The translations under genes and the position numbers were made by a program. A DNA stretch of 64,000 nucleotides from Actinomadura spongiicola (lineage in GTDB: Bacteria > Actinomycetota > Actinomycetes > Streptosporangiales > Streptosporangiaceae). Shown in pieces: positions 53,468 to 62,128 of the stretch (position 1 is its first letter; every line of letters begins with the position of its first letter). The notes beneath the pieces are model-generated. The model was not told the DNA's origin and ran no database searches. It saw nothing but the letters and a program-made list of their open reading frames with translations. Where the stretch lies: the NCBI RefSeq assembly GCF_003432485.1, contig NZ_QVNQ01000004.1:717331-781330 (forward strand), written 5' to 3'.

Positions 53468-53707
53468 TCAGGGAGCCTCGGTGGGGTCTTCCAAGAGGTC
53501 GTCGAACTCGCCGTCCTTGACGCCCGCGATGAAGGCGTCCCACTCGGCCTCGGTGAAGTAGAGGATCGGGCCCTCCGGGTTCTTCGCGTCGCGCATGACG
53601 ACGGCCCGGTCACCGAAGTCCTTGTGCTCGACGGGGACGTCCTTGCCATCGATGAACTCGATGATGACCCCGTCGCTGAGGATCGGTTCCTGCTCGGTCA
53701 CTGGCAC
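53468..53707 (-). CDS. DUF397 domain protein
   Basis: This 79-residue acidic protein has the DUF397 C-terminal half VVMRDAKNPEGPILYFTEAE then WDAFIAGVKDGEFDDL. The N-terminal half is divergent: the usual W-x-K-S-S-x-S is replaced by a VIIEFIDGKDVPVEHKDFGD sequence. DUF397 proteins normally sit beside an XRE-type helix-turn-helix gene and modulate it (as in BldB-like systems). No such partner is adjacent here. GTG 53707 or GTG 53701 is the start. It converges on allantoicase with a 6-bp gap. Confidence 0.85.
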   Translation of the reverse strand: MPVTEQEPILSDGVIIEFIDGKDVPVEHKDFGDRAVVMRDAKNPEGPILYFTEAEWDAFIAGVKDGEFDDLLEDPTEAP

Positions 53708-53784
53708 ACCTTCGTCCTGGCTCGTCCGGGCTCGTCTGTCGGGGGTCCAGATTAGTGGCGCAGGCGCCGCGACACAGGGAAAGC

Positions 53785-53821
53785 TCCCCGGCCGCCCAGA
53801 TTGGGGAGGGACGGCCGGGGA
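53785..53821 (-). terminator. Terminator hairpin downstream of the S1 protease
   Basis: TCCCCGGCCG (53785-53794) pairs perfectly with CGGCCGGGGA (53812-53821) across a 17-nt loop. It lies 12 nt after the protease stop. Confidence 0.65.
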
Positions 53822-53833
53822 AGTTCGCGGACG

Positions 53834-55267
53834 TTACGGGCGGCTGAACCCGAAGTGGTAGTCGCCGTTGCCGCCGTAGGCGTGGACGCGGTACCGGTAC
53901 GTGCCCGCGGTGCCGTTGTAGTCGATGGTCTCGTCAGGGGTCGGGCTGATCGAGTACGCGACGGTCTGCCAGGTGCCGCCGTTCAACTTCTGGAGGTAGA
54001 CGTCGAAGTCGACACCGTCGGGGCCGTCGAGGCACGCGGTGTGCGCGCCGGAGGTCGTCGTGGTGTAGCCGTCGCCCGGCTGGTAGTCGCTGCCGCCGGA
54101 TGTGAGCGAGCCGGTCAGCTTGGTGTCGTACTCGCCGCACGCGCCCGGACCGGGGCCGCCGCCCTCGGTGACCAGTTCGCGACCGTCCCGGGCGAGGATC
54201 TGCAGGACCTCCGAGACCGGCTGGAAGTACGTCACGTCGCGGCTGTCCTGGCCGTTGTCGCAGGAGCCCGAGGTGCCGGACGTGATGCCCTGAGCCTGGC
54301 CCTCCTCGGTGAACAGCGCGCCGCCGGAGTCGCCGGGGTCGGCGCAGATGCCGGCCGAGATGAGGCCGGAGACCGCGCCCTCCTGGTAGTTGACGGTCAC
54401 ATTGCGCTGCTTGATGGGCCCGCACCAGATCTGCGTGCTGGTCGTGCCGCCCGACCGGCACACGCGGGTGCCCACCGGCGCCTCGACCGCGCCCCGGATC
54501 GTCTGGAACGTGCCGTCGTGCTTGTTGACCTTCGGCGTGGGCGTCCACTGGTCGTTGGTGTCCACCCAGGCGTAGTCGTCGCCCGGGAACGAGGAACCGC
54601 CGAACGTGCCCTGCGCGACCCGGTTGCCGCCCTCGGTCCGTTCGCCCTGCTTCCCGCAGTGCCCGGCGGTGAGGAACCCGCCGTCCACGGAGAAGGCGAC
54701 GGAGCAGCCGTACTGGGTCGTCCAGTACCGTTCGCCGCCGACGATGTCGTGGACCAGCCGGGGCCGGGCCGTCGAACGGACGATCTGGACCTTCGCGGCG
54801 TCGACACCGCTCGCCTGAACGAACCGCCGCGCCGCCGAGGTGGAGGACGCCTGGACGACGACCCGGTTCGTCTCGGCGTCGACGTACCACGACGCCACCG
54901 ACCTGGGCGCCGACCTCGCGTGCCGGTTCAGCGTGGCGTGCGCCGAGTCGAGGGCGCCGGCGTCGAACTTCACCAGTTTCGGGGTGGCGCCCGCCGCCTT
55001 GATCTTGGCGGTGGACGCGGCGTCGGTGGTGGCGACCACGACCTTGGAGCCGTGTTCGACCCACGCGCCGCCGAACCTGGAACCGAGCGACATCTTCAGT
55101 TGCTTCTGAACGCCGGCGGCACGTTCCACCGGCTGCGGCGCGGGGGTGGGGGGCGCCGTCCGCGGCGGGACGGTCGCGGAGTACGACCCCGCGTGCGCCG
55201 GGATCGCCGGCGCCACGACGAGGCTCGATGCGGCGGCGATGCCCAGCACAAGCTGTTTGCGTGCCAT
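53834..55267 (-). CDS. Secreted S1 family serine protease (streptogrisin-like) with a C-terminal PPC-like domain
   Basis: This 477-residue pre-pro-enzyme has a signal peptide (KQLVLGIAAASSLVVAPAIP, ending AHA) and a pro-region (about 27-172; SASWYVDAETNRVVVQA-type alpha-lytic pro motif). The chymotrypsin-like domain carries FLTAGHCG (His), GDDYAWVD (Asp) and ADPGDSGGALF (Ser). An extra domain after residue 380 (FDVYLQKLNGGTWQTVA, GTYRYRVHAYGGNGDYHFGF) resembles bacterial pre-peptidase C-terminal folds. It starts at ATG 55267 with AGGAGAG upstream. Confidence 0.92.
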   Translation of the reverse strand: MARKQLVLGIAAASSLVVAPAIPAHAGSYSATVPPRTAPPTPAPQPVERAAGVQKQLKMSLGSRFGGAWVEHGSKVVVATTDAASTAKIKAAGATPKLVKFDAGALDSAHATLNRHARSAPRSVASWYVDAETNRVVVQASSTSAARRFVQASGVDAAKVQIVRSTARPRLVHDIVGGERYWTTQYGCSVAFSVDGGFLTAGHCGKQGERTEGGNRVAQGTFGGSSFPGDDYAWVDTNDQWTPTPKVNKHDGTFQTIRGAVEAPVGTRVCRSGGTTSTQIWCGPIKQRNVTVNYQEGAVSGLISAGICADPGDSGGALFTEEGQAQGITSGTSGSCDNGQDSRDVTYFQPVSEVLQILARDGRELVTEGGGPGPGACGEYDTKLTGSLTSGGSDYQPGDGYTTTTSGAHTACLDGPDGVDFDVYLQKLNGGTWQTVAYSISPTPDETIDYNGTAGTYRYRVHAYGGNGDYHFGFSRP

Positions 55268-55443
55268 TCGGGCTCTCCTGGGGGTGGGGAGACGAGGGGG
55301 AGGTGGTCACCCCGATGCCCGGAATGTAGAACCGCCCGGTGTCCACGGACAATCAGTCGGCCTTGAATGGTTTTTCGGTGTGAATTCAGTTCGGACAGAA
55401 GGCCGCGCGCCGACGCGCGCCGCCCCTTCCGCGAGGAGCCGTC

Positions 55444-56121
55444 CTAGCCTTCCCGATGCGGGTGGGGTCGCTCGTTGAGGCCCTGCTCGAGCACGGCGAA
55501 GGCCTGGTCGACCGCCTCGGAGACCGAGCCGAACGCGCCGGGAAACCGGCGCACGGCTTCGGCGGCGGACTGGAAGCCGCACATCGTGGCGGAGGCGATG
55601 ACGTGCGGGCGCAGGTCCGTGGCGGGGTCGAGGCCGAGCCGTTCCCCGATGACCTGGGTGATCAGAGCCTGCTTCTTCTGCGCGCGTTCCAGGCTGCCCG
55701 CCATGAGGGACGGGCTGTCGCGCATCATCTGGTGCAGGCATTCGAACCGTTGGGGATCGAAGCCGAGTTCGCCGTTCTCGCAGGCGCGGGCGATGCCCAC
55801 GACCGTGTGGCGCAGCGCCGTCATGATCGGCTCGTCGGCGGGACGCGTGGCCAGCGCGTCGATGACGGCGTGGGTCTGCTCCTCCTGGAAGGTGAGCGCG
55901 ACGTCCTCTTTCGAGGCGAAGTAGCGGAAGAACGTGCGCGACGAGACGTCCACGGCGTCGGCGATCTCCTCGACGGTGGTGGCGTCGAAGCCCTTCTCGG
56001 CGAAGAGCGCGAACGCGGCGTCGACGAGCGCCTCACGGGTGCGCTGCTTCTTGCGTTCGCGCCTGCCCGGGGGCTGGGGCCCGGTGTCGGCTGCGCCGGG
56101 CTCATGGGCGGTCGCGGTCAT
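55444..56121 (-). CDS. TetR family repressor of the adjacent exporter
   Basis: This 225-residue protein has a TetR DNA-binding domain (TREALVDAAFALFAEKGFDA, TTVEEIADAVDVSSRTFFRY, FASKEDVALTF) and a helical ligand domain. It is divergent from the DHA2 exporter, with a palindrome between the exporter -35 and -10 boxes, so it most likely represses the exporter and itself until a drug-like ligand binds. Confidence 0.92.
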   Translation of the reverse strand: MTATAHEPGAADTGPQPPGRRERKKQRTREALVDAAFALFAEKGFDATTVEEIADAVDVSSRTFFRYFASKEDVALTFQEEQTHAVIDALATRPADEPIMTALRHTVVGIARACENGELGFDPQRFECLHQMMRDSPSLMAGSLERAQKKQALITQVIGERLGLDPATDLRPHVIASATMCGFQSAAEAVRRFPGAFGSVSEAVDQAFAVLEQGLNERPHPHREG

Positions 56122-56214
56122 GTGCGAAGTGTAACCAGCGGGCGATCTCCAGCCAAGCGTCAGGTGGTGACCTATGTCGTGATCTGAATCATGTCTTGGC
56201 GTGACTGAAGGCGG

Positions 56215-56243
56215 TTGACGACAAGTGTCATGCTGTGACAATT
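56215..56243 (+). promoter_or_regulatory. Exporter promoter with a TetR-type operator
   Basis: TTGACG (56215-56220) is followed at 16 bp by GACAAT. The palindrome AAnTGTCA-N5-TGACAnTT spans 56223-56243 and covers the spacer and -10, the classic position of a TetR operator. Confidence 0.6.
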
Positions 56244-56271
56244 TGATGCCCTGCCCAACCGGAGGTCCCAC

Positions 56272-57894
56272 ATGAGTCAGTTCCCAGGCGCCGAGACGAC
56301 GATCGAACCGGGCGCCGTCCACACACCCCCGCGCGACCGGGCCCGCGGCCGTCCCGCCAGAAACGGGCACGGCCATCCCTGGCTCACCCTCGTCGCGGTC
56401 GCGCTCGGCGTGATGATGGTCGGGCTCGACGCGACCGTCGTCGCGATCGCCAACCCGGCGATCGCCAAGGACCTCGGGGCGAGCCTGTCCGGTCTCCAGT
56501 GGGTCACCAACGCCTACCTGCTGGCGCTCGCCGTCACGCTGATCCCGGCCGGGAAGATCGCCGACCGGTTCGGACGCAAGCGGACGTTCCTGGCGGGCGT
56601 CATCGGCTTCGCCGTCTCCTCGGTGCTGATCGGACTGTCCGGCGGCCTCGGGATGGTCATCTTCTGGCGCGTCGTGCAGGGCTTCGCGGGGGCGCTCCTG
56701 CAACCGGCGAGCCTGGCCATCCTGCGCAACACCTTCCCCGCCGACAAGCTCAACGCCGCCATCGGCATCTGGGGCTCCACGGTCGGCATCTCCATCGCGG
56801 GCGGCCCGATCGTCGCCGGTCTGCTGGTCGAGAACGTCAACTGGGAGTCGGTGTTCTTCCTGAACGCCCCGCTCGGCGTGATCGCGCTCCTGGTCGGCCT
56901 GTGGGTGATCCGCGAGTCGAAGGACGAGGGCGCCGTGGGCTCGTTCGACCTGCCCGGCGTCGCCCTGCTCACCGGCGCGCTGTTCGGCCTCGTCTGGGGC
57001 CTGATCAAGGCGGGTGAGGACGGCTTCGGGGACACGGTCCCGCTCGTGTCGTTCGCCGTGTCGGTCGTGTTGTTCGTCGCGTTCGTCTGGAACGAGCTGC
57101 GGGTCGAGCGTCCGTTGCTGCCGCTCGGGCTGTTCCGGTCGGTGTCGTTGTCGGCGGCGACCGGGCTCATCATCCTCGGCTTCTTCGGCATGTTCGGGAC
57201 GGTCTTCTTCATCACCCTCTACCTGCAGCAGGTGCACGGGATGAGCCCGGTGGACGCGGGTGTCCGGATGCTGCCGATGACCGGCGTGTTCATCGTCGCC
57301 TCACCGCTCGCGGGCACGCTGACCAACCGGTACGGACCGAGGGTGCCGCTCGTGCTCGGCATGGCGTTCACCGCGGCCGCGATGTTCGGGCTGTCGCGTA
57401 TCGGGGTCGACGCCCCCTACGTCCAGCTGTGGCCGTGGTTCGTGCTGATCGGGCTGGCGTTCGGAATGGTCATCGTCGCCGGGACGGAGGCCATCGTCGG
57501 CAACGCCCCCGCGCATCTCGCCGGTGTCGCGGGCGGGCTCCAGCAGACCGCCTCGCAGCTCGGCGGCGTCCTCGGCACCTCCGTGCTCGGCGTGCTGCTG
57601 TCCACCAAGGTCGGCGACGTGCTGTTCGGGCGGCTGACGGACGCGGGCGTCCCCGCCCCGGCGGCGGAGCAACTCGCGGGACAGGGTGGGATCGTCTCGC
57701 AGGGCGTCGCGCCCGTCCCGCCCGGCACGCCCGCCCCGGCCGCCGAGGCCATCACCACCGGAAGCCACCTGGCGTTCATGGACGGCTTCCAGAACGCCCT
57801 CACCGTCGCCGGAGTGGTCGCGGCCGTCGCGGTCCTCGCGGCCCTGCCCGTCCGCCGGGGCAACACCCCGGTCGACGGCGCCGCTGGGGTGTAG
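56272..57894 (+). CDS. DHA2 family MFS multidrug exporter
   Basis: This is a 540-residue transporter with about 14 membrane helices. It has motif A GKIADRFGRKRTFLAG after helix 2, motif D1 LDATVVAIANPAIAKDLG in helix 1, and motif C-like GSTVGISIAGGPIVAGLLVE in helix 5. A basic soluble N-terminus of about 35 residues precedes helix 1. It exports drugs or endogenous metabolites by proton antiport; the substrate is unknown. It is controlled by the divergent TetR gene. Confidence 0.93.
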   Translation: MSQFPGAETTIEPGAVHTPPRDRARGRPARNGHGHPWLTLVAVALGVMMVGLDATVVAIANPAIAKDLGASLSGLQWVTNAYLLALAVTLIPAGKIADRFGRKRTFLAGVIGFAVSSVLIGLSGGLGMVIFWRVVQGFAGALLQPASLAILRNTFPADKLNAAIGIWGSTVGISIAGGPIVAGLLVENVNWESVFFLNAPLGVIALLVGLWVIRESKDEGAVGSFDLPGVALLTGALFGLVWGLIKAGEDGFGDTVPLVSFAVSVVLFVAFVWNELRVERPLLPLGLFRSVSLSAATGLIILGFFGMFGTVFFITLYLQQVHGMSPVDAGVRMLPMTGVFIVASPLAGTLTNRYGPRVPLVLGMAFTAAAMFGLSRIGVDAPYVQLWPWFVLIGLAFGMVIVAGTEAIVGNAPAHLAGVAGGLQQTASQLGGVLGTSVLGVLLSTKVGDVLFGRLTDAGVPAPAAEQLAGQGGIVSQGVAPVPPGTPAPAAEAITTGSHLAFMDGFQNALTVAGVVAAVAVLAALPVRRGNTPVDGAAGV

Positions 57895-57948
57895 GCGAGC
57901 GTCATCGGCGACGGGGCCGTGCGGCACCCGTCGCCGGAGCCGGGAGCG

Positions 57949-59310
57949 TCAGCCCTGGCCCGACTCGGAATCCGGCGACGGGGTCGGATTGGTGGTCGGG
58001 CTGGGGCTGGGCCCGTCCGGGGCGTCCGTGGGCGGGTCCGTGGGCGGGTCGGTCGGTGGCGTGGTCGGGCCGGAGGAACCGTTGTCGGGGGGAGTCGTCG
58101 GGCCGGGGTCCGGGGGAGTGGTCGGCGACCCGTCGTCCGGCGGGGTGGACGGGGTGTTCGGCCGCGTGGTCGGCGTTTTCACCGGTTTCGTTGGCTTCGC
58201 CGGTTTCTGGCCGTCCGGCGACCTGCCGGACGGCGCCGGCGCGACCGCCGAGGTGGACGCCGACGCCGGGGCCGACCCCGGGGCCGGAGAACCCGGCTCC
58301 GAGCCGTCGCGCCACGGCGGGACGCCGGTGCTGGTCGTGGCCGGGCCGCCGTCCGACGACGCCCGCGCCCCGCCGTCCACACGCTCCGATCCGGTGAACT
58401 CGGGCAGGGGGAACTCGGGTGCGCCCGTCTTCAGCGACGCGGAGCTCGTCTGACCGCCGCTCGCCGTCGGAACGAGCGCGGCGGCGCCACCGCCGCCGCC
58501 CTTGGCCGACGGCCAGGTGGCCACCAGGCCGAAGATCGCGGCGGCCGACGCGGCGACGCCCGCCGCCGCGCCGAGACCCTTGGAGACGCCGCCGGACTCC
58601 CCGCGACGCGCACGGTAGCGGCCCTTCCCGGAACGGGCCTTCTCCGCGCCGAACACGATGAGCGGGCTCGGGGCCGTGACGCTCGGCAGCGGCCGGGTGA
58701 CCTCCTCCGCGCAGGCGGCGAGGACCCGGTCGCGCAGCCCGTCGGGGGCGCGCGACGGCGCCCGCCGGGCGAGGAGCTGGGGCAGCCTGCCCTTCTCGAA
58801 CGCGGCGATGAGGGGGAACAGGTCGTGCCGGGATCCGGCAGGCGTCCGCATGAGCAGCTCGAGAACGGCGCGTTCCAACCGCGTCCTGGCGGCGTGGAGG
58901 AGCTGCGCGACCGTGTCGGGCGCGATGCCGACGACGAGGGCGATGTCATGCGGTTCGAGCCATTCGCCCGCCCACAGCAGCAGGACCTCGCGGTGGTCGG
59001 CGCGCAGGGTCCCGGCGGCGTGCAGCAACGGGTCCGCGGCGGGGAACAGCGAGGCGCCGCGGGCCGCCCCGGCCGCTCCGCGGGTGCGGGTGGGGCCGTT
59101 GACGGCGGTGAACGCGCCGTGCTCGGCGCAGACCGCCCGTGCCAGCGAGTACAGCCAGAGCACGCGGTCGCCGCGGGGCGGATGGTGGACGGCCGCGGTG
59201 AACGTGTCGCGGACCGCAGCCGCCGCGTGCCGGTCTCCAAGGAGCGACCAGCAGTAGGCGTAGAGGCGGTCGCCGTGCGCGTCGTAGAGCGAGCCCGTGT
59301 CCGCGCGCAT
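57949..59310 (-). CDS. Sigma-70-like protein fused to a membrane anchor and Pro/Thr-rich tail
   Basis: This is a 453-residue protein. Residues 1-155 resemble an ECF sigma factor: region 2 (LYDAHGDRLYAYCWSLLGDR, WLYSLARAVCAEHG) and region 4 (ADHREVLLLWAGEWLEPHDI, ALVVGIAPDTVAQLLHAART). Residues 160-240 are a basic linker, 245-268 a single hydrophobic helix (LGAAAGVAASAAAIFGLVAT), and 275-453 a low-complexity Ser/Thr/Pro tail with PTDPP repeats. A soluble sigma factor tied to the membrane in one chain is unusual; similar proteins exist in actinobacteria but are hardly studied. AGGAGGG precedes ATG 59310. Confidence 0.82.
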   Translation of the reverse strand: MRADTGSLYDAHGDRLYAYCWSLLGDRHAAAAVRDTFTAAVHHPPRGDRVLWLYSLARAVCAEHGAFTAVNGPTRTRGAAGAARGASLFPAADPLLHAAGTLRADHREVLLLWAGEWLEPHDIALVVGIAPDTVAQLLHAARTRLERAVLELLMRTPAGSRHDLFPLIAAFEKGRLPQLLARRAPSRAPDGLRDRVLAACAEEVTRPLPSVTAPSPLIVFGAEKARSGKGRYRARRGESGGVSKGLGAAAGVAASAAAIFGLVATWPSAKGGGGGAAALVPTASGGQTSSASLKTGAPEFPLPEFTGSERVDGGARASSDGGPATTSTGVPPWRDGSEPGSPAPGSAPASASTSAVAPAPSGRSPDGQKPAKPTKPVKTPTTRPNTPSTPPDDGSPTTPPDPGPTTPPDNGSSGPTTPPTDPPTDPPTDAPDGPSPSPTTNPTPSPDSESGQG

Positions 59311-59507
59311 GTGGCCCTCCTGTCCGGGTGCACACGTCTGGTCGAGGGACTCTAGCGCCTCCGCTCAACGCCTGAGAAGTCGGTGATCGGGCGGTACGTC
59401 GAATGGCACGGAAGGTAACGGTGATCCTTGCGGACAGTGACGTTCATGGAGATTTCACGAATTTCCTGAAAATCAGTGGATTCCTGATGCGGTTCAGCAG
59501 GGAAGGT

Positions 59508-59525
59508 TTCGAACTTGTTATCGAA
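59508..59525. promoter_or_regulatory. SOS-box-like palindrome upstream of egtA
   Basis: TTCGAACTTGTTATCGAA shares 16 of 18 bases with the palindrome at 525-542. As a LexA box (TCGAAC-N4-GTTCGA) it has two mismatches. It ends 18 nt before the egtA start codon, in a relatively A+T-rich promoter region. Confidence 0.35.
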
Positions 59526-59543
59526 GCTACGCGGGGAGTGCGC

Positions 59544-60794
59544 GTGACCCGGTTGACCGTGGACGACGTCTACCAGCACATACGCGGCGTCTGTTTCAAG
59601 ACGGGCCCGCTCGGAACGGTCGGCGCGGAGACCGAATGGCTCGTCGTCGACACCGACGATCCGGCCGCGCACGTCCCCGCCGACCGGGTGCGGAGCCTCG
59701 TCGCGGCGGCCGGACCGCCGCCCGGCGGCAGCCGGATCACCTACGAGCCGGGCGGACAGGTCGAGCTCAGCTCCGCGCCGTTCGGCGCGCTCGACGCGCT
59801 GCACGCCGCCCTCGACGGCGACATCGCCCACGTCCGGAACGCGCTCGCCCCGGACGGGCTGGCGCTCGCCGGGCACGGCGTCGACCCAGTCCGGCGGCCC
59901 AGGTTCCAGGCCGACCATCCCCGGTACGCGTGCATGCGGGACTACTTCCGCTCCGGCGGCTTCCCCGACGCGGGCATGGCGATGATGTGCTCGACCGCGT
60001 CCGTCCAGGTCAACCTGGACATCGGCGCCGACGACCCGGACGCGGCACGGCGGTGGCGGCTCGCGCACGCGCTCGGCCCGGTGCTGGTCGCCGCGTTCGC
60101 GAACTCGCCGCTGCGCGCGGGCCGCCGCACCGGGTTGCGCTCGTCCCGGCAGGGCATCTGGACCGAGCTCGACCCCTGCCGCACCCTGCCCGTCCTGCGG
60201 GACGGCGCGGACGACGACCCCGCCGAGGCGTGGACGCGGTACGCGCTCGACGCCCGCGTCATGCTCGTCCACACCGCGGACGGCGCCTGGGTCACCGACC
60301 CCGGCATGTCCTTCATGGAGTGGCTCGACAAGGGCGAGCCCGGGGAGGACGACCTCACCTACCACCTGTCCACGCTGTTCCCGCCCGTCCGGCCGCGCGG
60401 CTGGCTGGAACTGCGGATGATCGACGCGCTGCCGGGCCCGTACTGGCCCGTCCCCGTCGCCGTCACCACCGCGCTGCTCGACGACCCGGCCGCGTCCCGG
60501 ATCGCGGAGGCGGCGACGGAGCCGGTGGCGCACCGGTGGGCGGAGGCCGCCCGGTGCGGGCTGTCGGACGCGGCGCTGGCCGCCGCGGCCCGAACCTGTT
60601 TCGCCGCGGCGCTGGACGCGCTGCCGCGGCTCGGCGCGTCCGGGCTGGTCCCGCTGGTCGACGAGTACGCCCGCCGCTACGTGGAACGCGGCCGCAGCCC
60701 GGCGGACGACCCCGCACCCGGCCCCTCGCCCGGCGGTACGCCCGACCGCGCAACCGACCCCGCACCCAGGAAGGAACCCACATGGCCCCGTTGA
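59544..60794 (+). CDS. egtA: Glutamate-cysteine ligase of ergothioneine synthesis
   Basis: This 416-residue GCS2-type ligase makes gamma-glutamylcysteine. It has GAETEWLVVDTDDPA (nucleotide/Glu site), GQVELSSAPF, MMCSTASVQVNLDIG and RPRGWLELRMIDALPG. GTG 59544 is chosen with GGGGAG 5 nt upstream; a longer frame begins at 59403 but runs through the promoter. It overlaps egtB by 13 bp. Confidence 0.92.
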   Translation: MTRLTVDDVYQHIRGVCFKTGPLGTVGAETEWLVVDTDDPAAHVPADRVRSLVAAAGPPPGGSRITYEPGGQVELSSAPFGALDALHAALDGDIAHVRNALAPDGLALAGHGVDPVRRPRFQADHPRYACMRDYFRSGGFPDAGMAMMCSTASVQVNLDIGADDPDAARRWRLAHALGPVLVAAFANSPLRAGRRTGLRSSRQGIWTELDPCRTLPVLRDGADDDPAEAWTRYALDARVMLVHTADGAWVTDPGMSFMEWLDKGEPGEDDLTYHLSTLFPPVRPRGWLELRMIDALPGPYWPVPVAVTTALLDDPAASRIAEAATEPVAHRWAEAARCGLSDAALAAAARTCFAAALDALPRLGASGLVPLVDEYARRYVERGRSPADDPAPGPSPGGTPDRATDPAPRKEPTWPR

Positions 60795-62128
60795 GCTCTC
60801 CCGGCGCGATCGCCGAGGACGACCTGAAGAACCTGATCGCCGACGAGCTGGGCGCGGTGCGGAACCGGAGCTTCGGCCTCACCACCGACGTCCTGGCCGC
60901 CGACGACCTCACCGGCCAGGTGTCGCCGCTGATGTCGCCGCTCGTGTGGGACCTGGCGCACGTCGGCAACTACGAGGAGCTGTGGCTGCTGCGCGCGGCG
61001 GCGGGCGTGGAGGCGATGCGCCCGGAGATCGACGACCTGTACGACGCGTTCGAGCATCCGCGCGCCGAACGCCCCTCCCTGCCGCTCCTCACCCCGGAGG
61101 AGGCGCGCGCCTACATCGGCACGGTCCGCGCCAAGGTGCTCGACTCGCTGTCGTCGGTGCGGTTCGACCCGACGAACCCGCTGACCTCGGACGGCTTCGT
61201 GTACGGAATGGTCGTCCAGCACGAGCACATGCACGACGAGACCATGCTGGCGACCCACCAGCTACGGAAAGGCGCCCCCGCGCTGCTGGATCCCGTGCCC
61301 GACCCGCTTCACAACGGTGTCGAACGTCCCCGGACGGACGAGGTGCTGATCGAGGGCGGCCCATTCCAGATGGGCACGTCCGACAATCCGTGGGCGTACG
61401 ACAATGAACGTCCCGCGCACATGGTGGACGTCCCCGCGTACTACATCGACACGGAACCGGTGACCAACGCCGCCTATCTCGCGTTCATGGAGTCGGGCGG
61501 ATACGACGACCCGCGATGGTGGGACCCGGCCGGATGGGAATGGCGCACACGCGGCGACAAGCACGCCCCCGCGTTCTGGTTCCGGGAGGGCGGGCAGTGG
61601 CTGCGCCGCCGGTTCGGACGGACCGAACCCGTCCCGCCCGACGAGGCCGTCCAGCACGTGTGCTGGTACGAGGCGGACGCCTACGCGCGGTGGGCGGGCA
61701 AGCGGCTGCCGACCGAGGCGGAATGGGAGAAGGCCGCGCGCTGGGACCCGGAGACCCACCGGTCCCGCACGTACCCGTGGGGCGAGGTCTACGACGAGGG
61801 CCGCGCGAACCTGGGGCAGCGGACGCTCCGCCCGTCCGAGACCGGTTCCTTCGCGTCGGGTGCGTCGGCGTACGGGGTCAGGCGCATGCTCGGCGACGTG
61901 TGGGAGTGGACGTCGTCCGACTTCCACGGCTACCCCGGTTTCCGGTCCTTCCCCTACAAGGAGTACTCGGAGGTGTTCTTCGGGCCCGGGTACAAGGTGC
62001 TGCGCGGCGGCTCCTGGGCGACGCACCCGCTCGCCGTCCGCGGATCGTTCCGGAACTGGGACTACCCCATCCGCAGGCAGATCTTCTCCGGGTTCCGCTG
62101 TGCCCGCACGGCCGGAGAGGGCGCCTGA
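60782..62128 (+). CDS. egtB: Ergothioneine sulfoxide synthase
   Basis: This 448-residue non-haem iron enzyme couples gamma-glutamylcysteine (or cysteine) to hercynine. The N-terminal DinB-like part has the iron-ligand cluster VVQHEHMHDETML. The C-terminal formylglycine-generating-enzyme fold shows PFQMGTSDNPWAYDNERPAH, RLPTEAEWEKAARWD, MLGDVWEWTSSDFHGYPGF and LRGGSWATHP. ATG 60782 is used. Confidence 0.95.
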   Translation: MAPLSSPGAIAEDDLKNLIADELGAVRNRSFGLTTDVLAADDLTGQVSPLMSPLVWDLAHVGNYEELWLLRAAAGVEAMRPEIDDLYDAFEHPRAERPSLPLLTPEEARAYIGTVRAKVLDSLSSVRFDPTNPLTSDGFVYGMVVQHEHMHDETMLATHQLRKGAPALLDPVPDPLHNGVERPRTDEVLIEGGPFQMGTSDNPWAYDNERPAHMVDVPAYYIDTEPVTNAAYLAFMESGGYDDPRWWDPAGWEWRTRGDKHAPAFWFREGGQWLRRRFGRTEPVPPDEAVQHVCWYEADAYARWAGKRLPTEAEWEKAARWDPETHRSRTYPWGEVYDEGRANLGQRTLRPSETGSFASGASAYGVRRMLGDVWEWTSSDFHGYPGFRSFPYKEYSEVFFGPGYKVLRGGSWATHPLAVRGSFRNWDYPIRRQIFSGFRCARTAGEGA

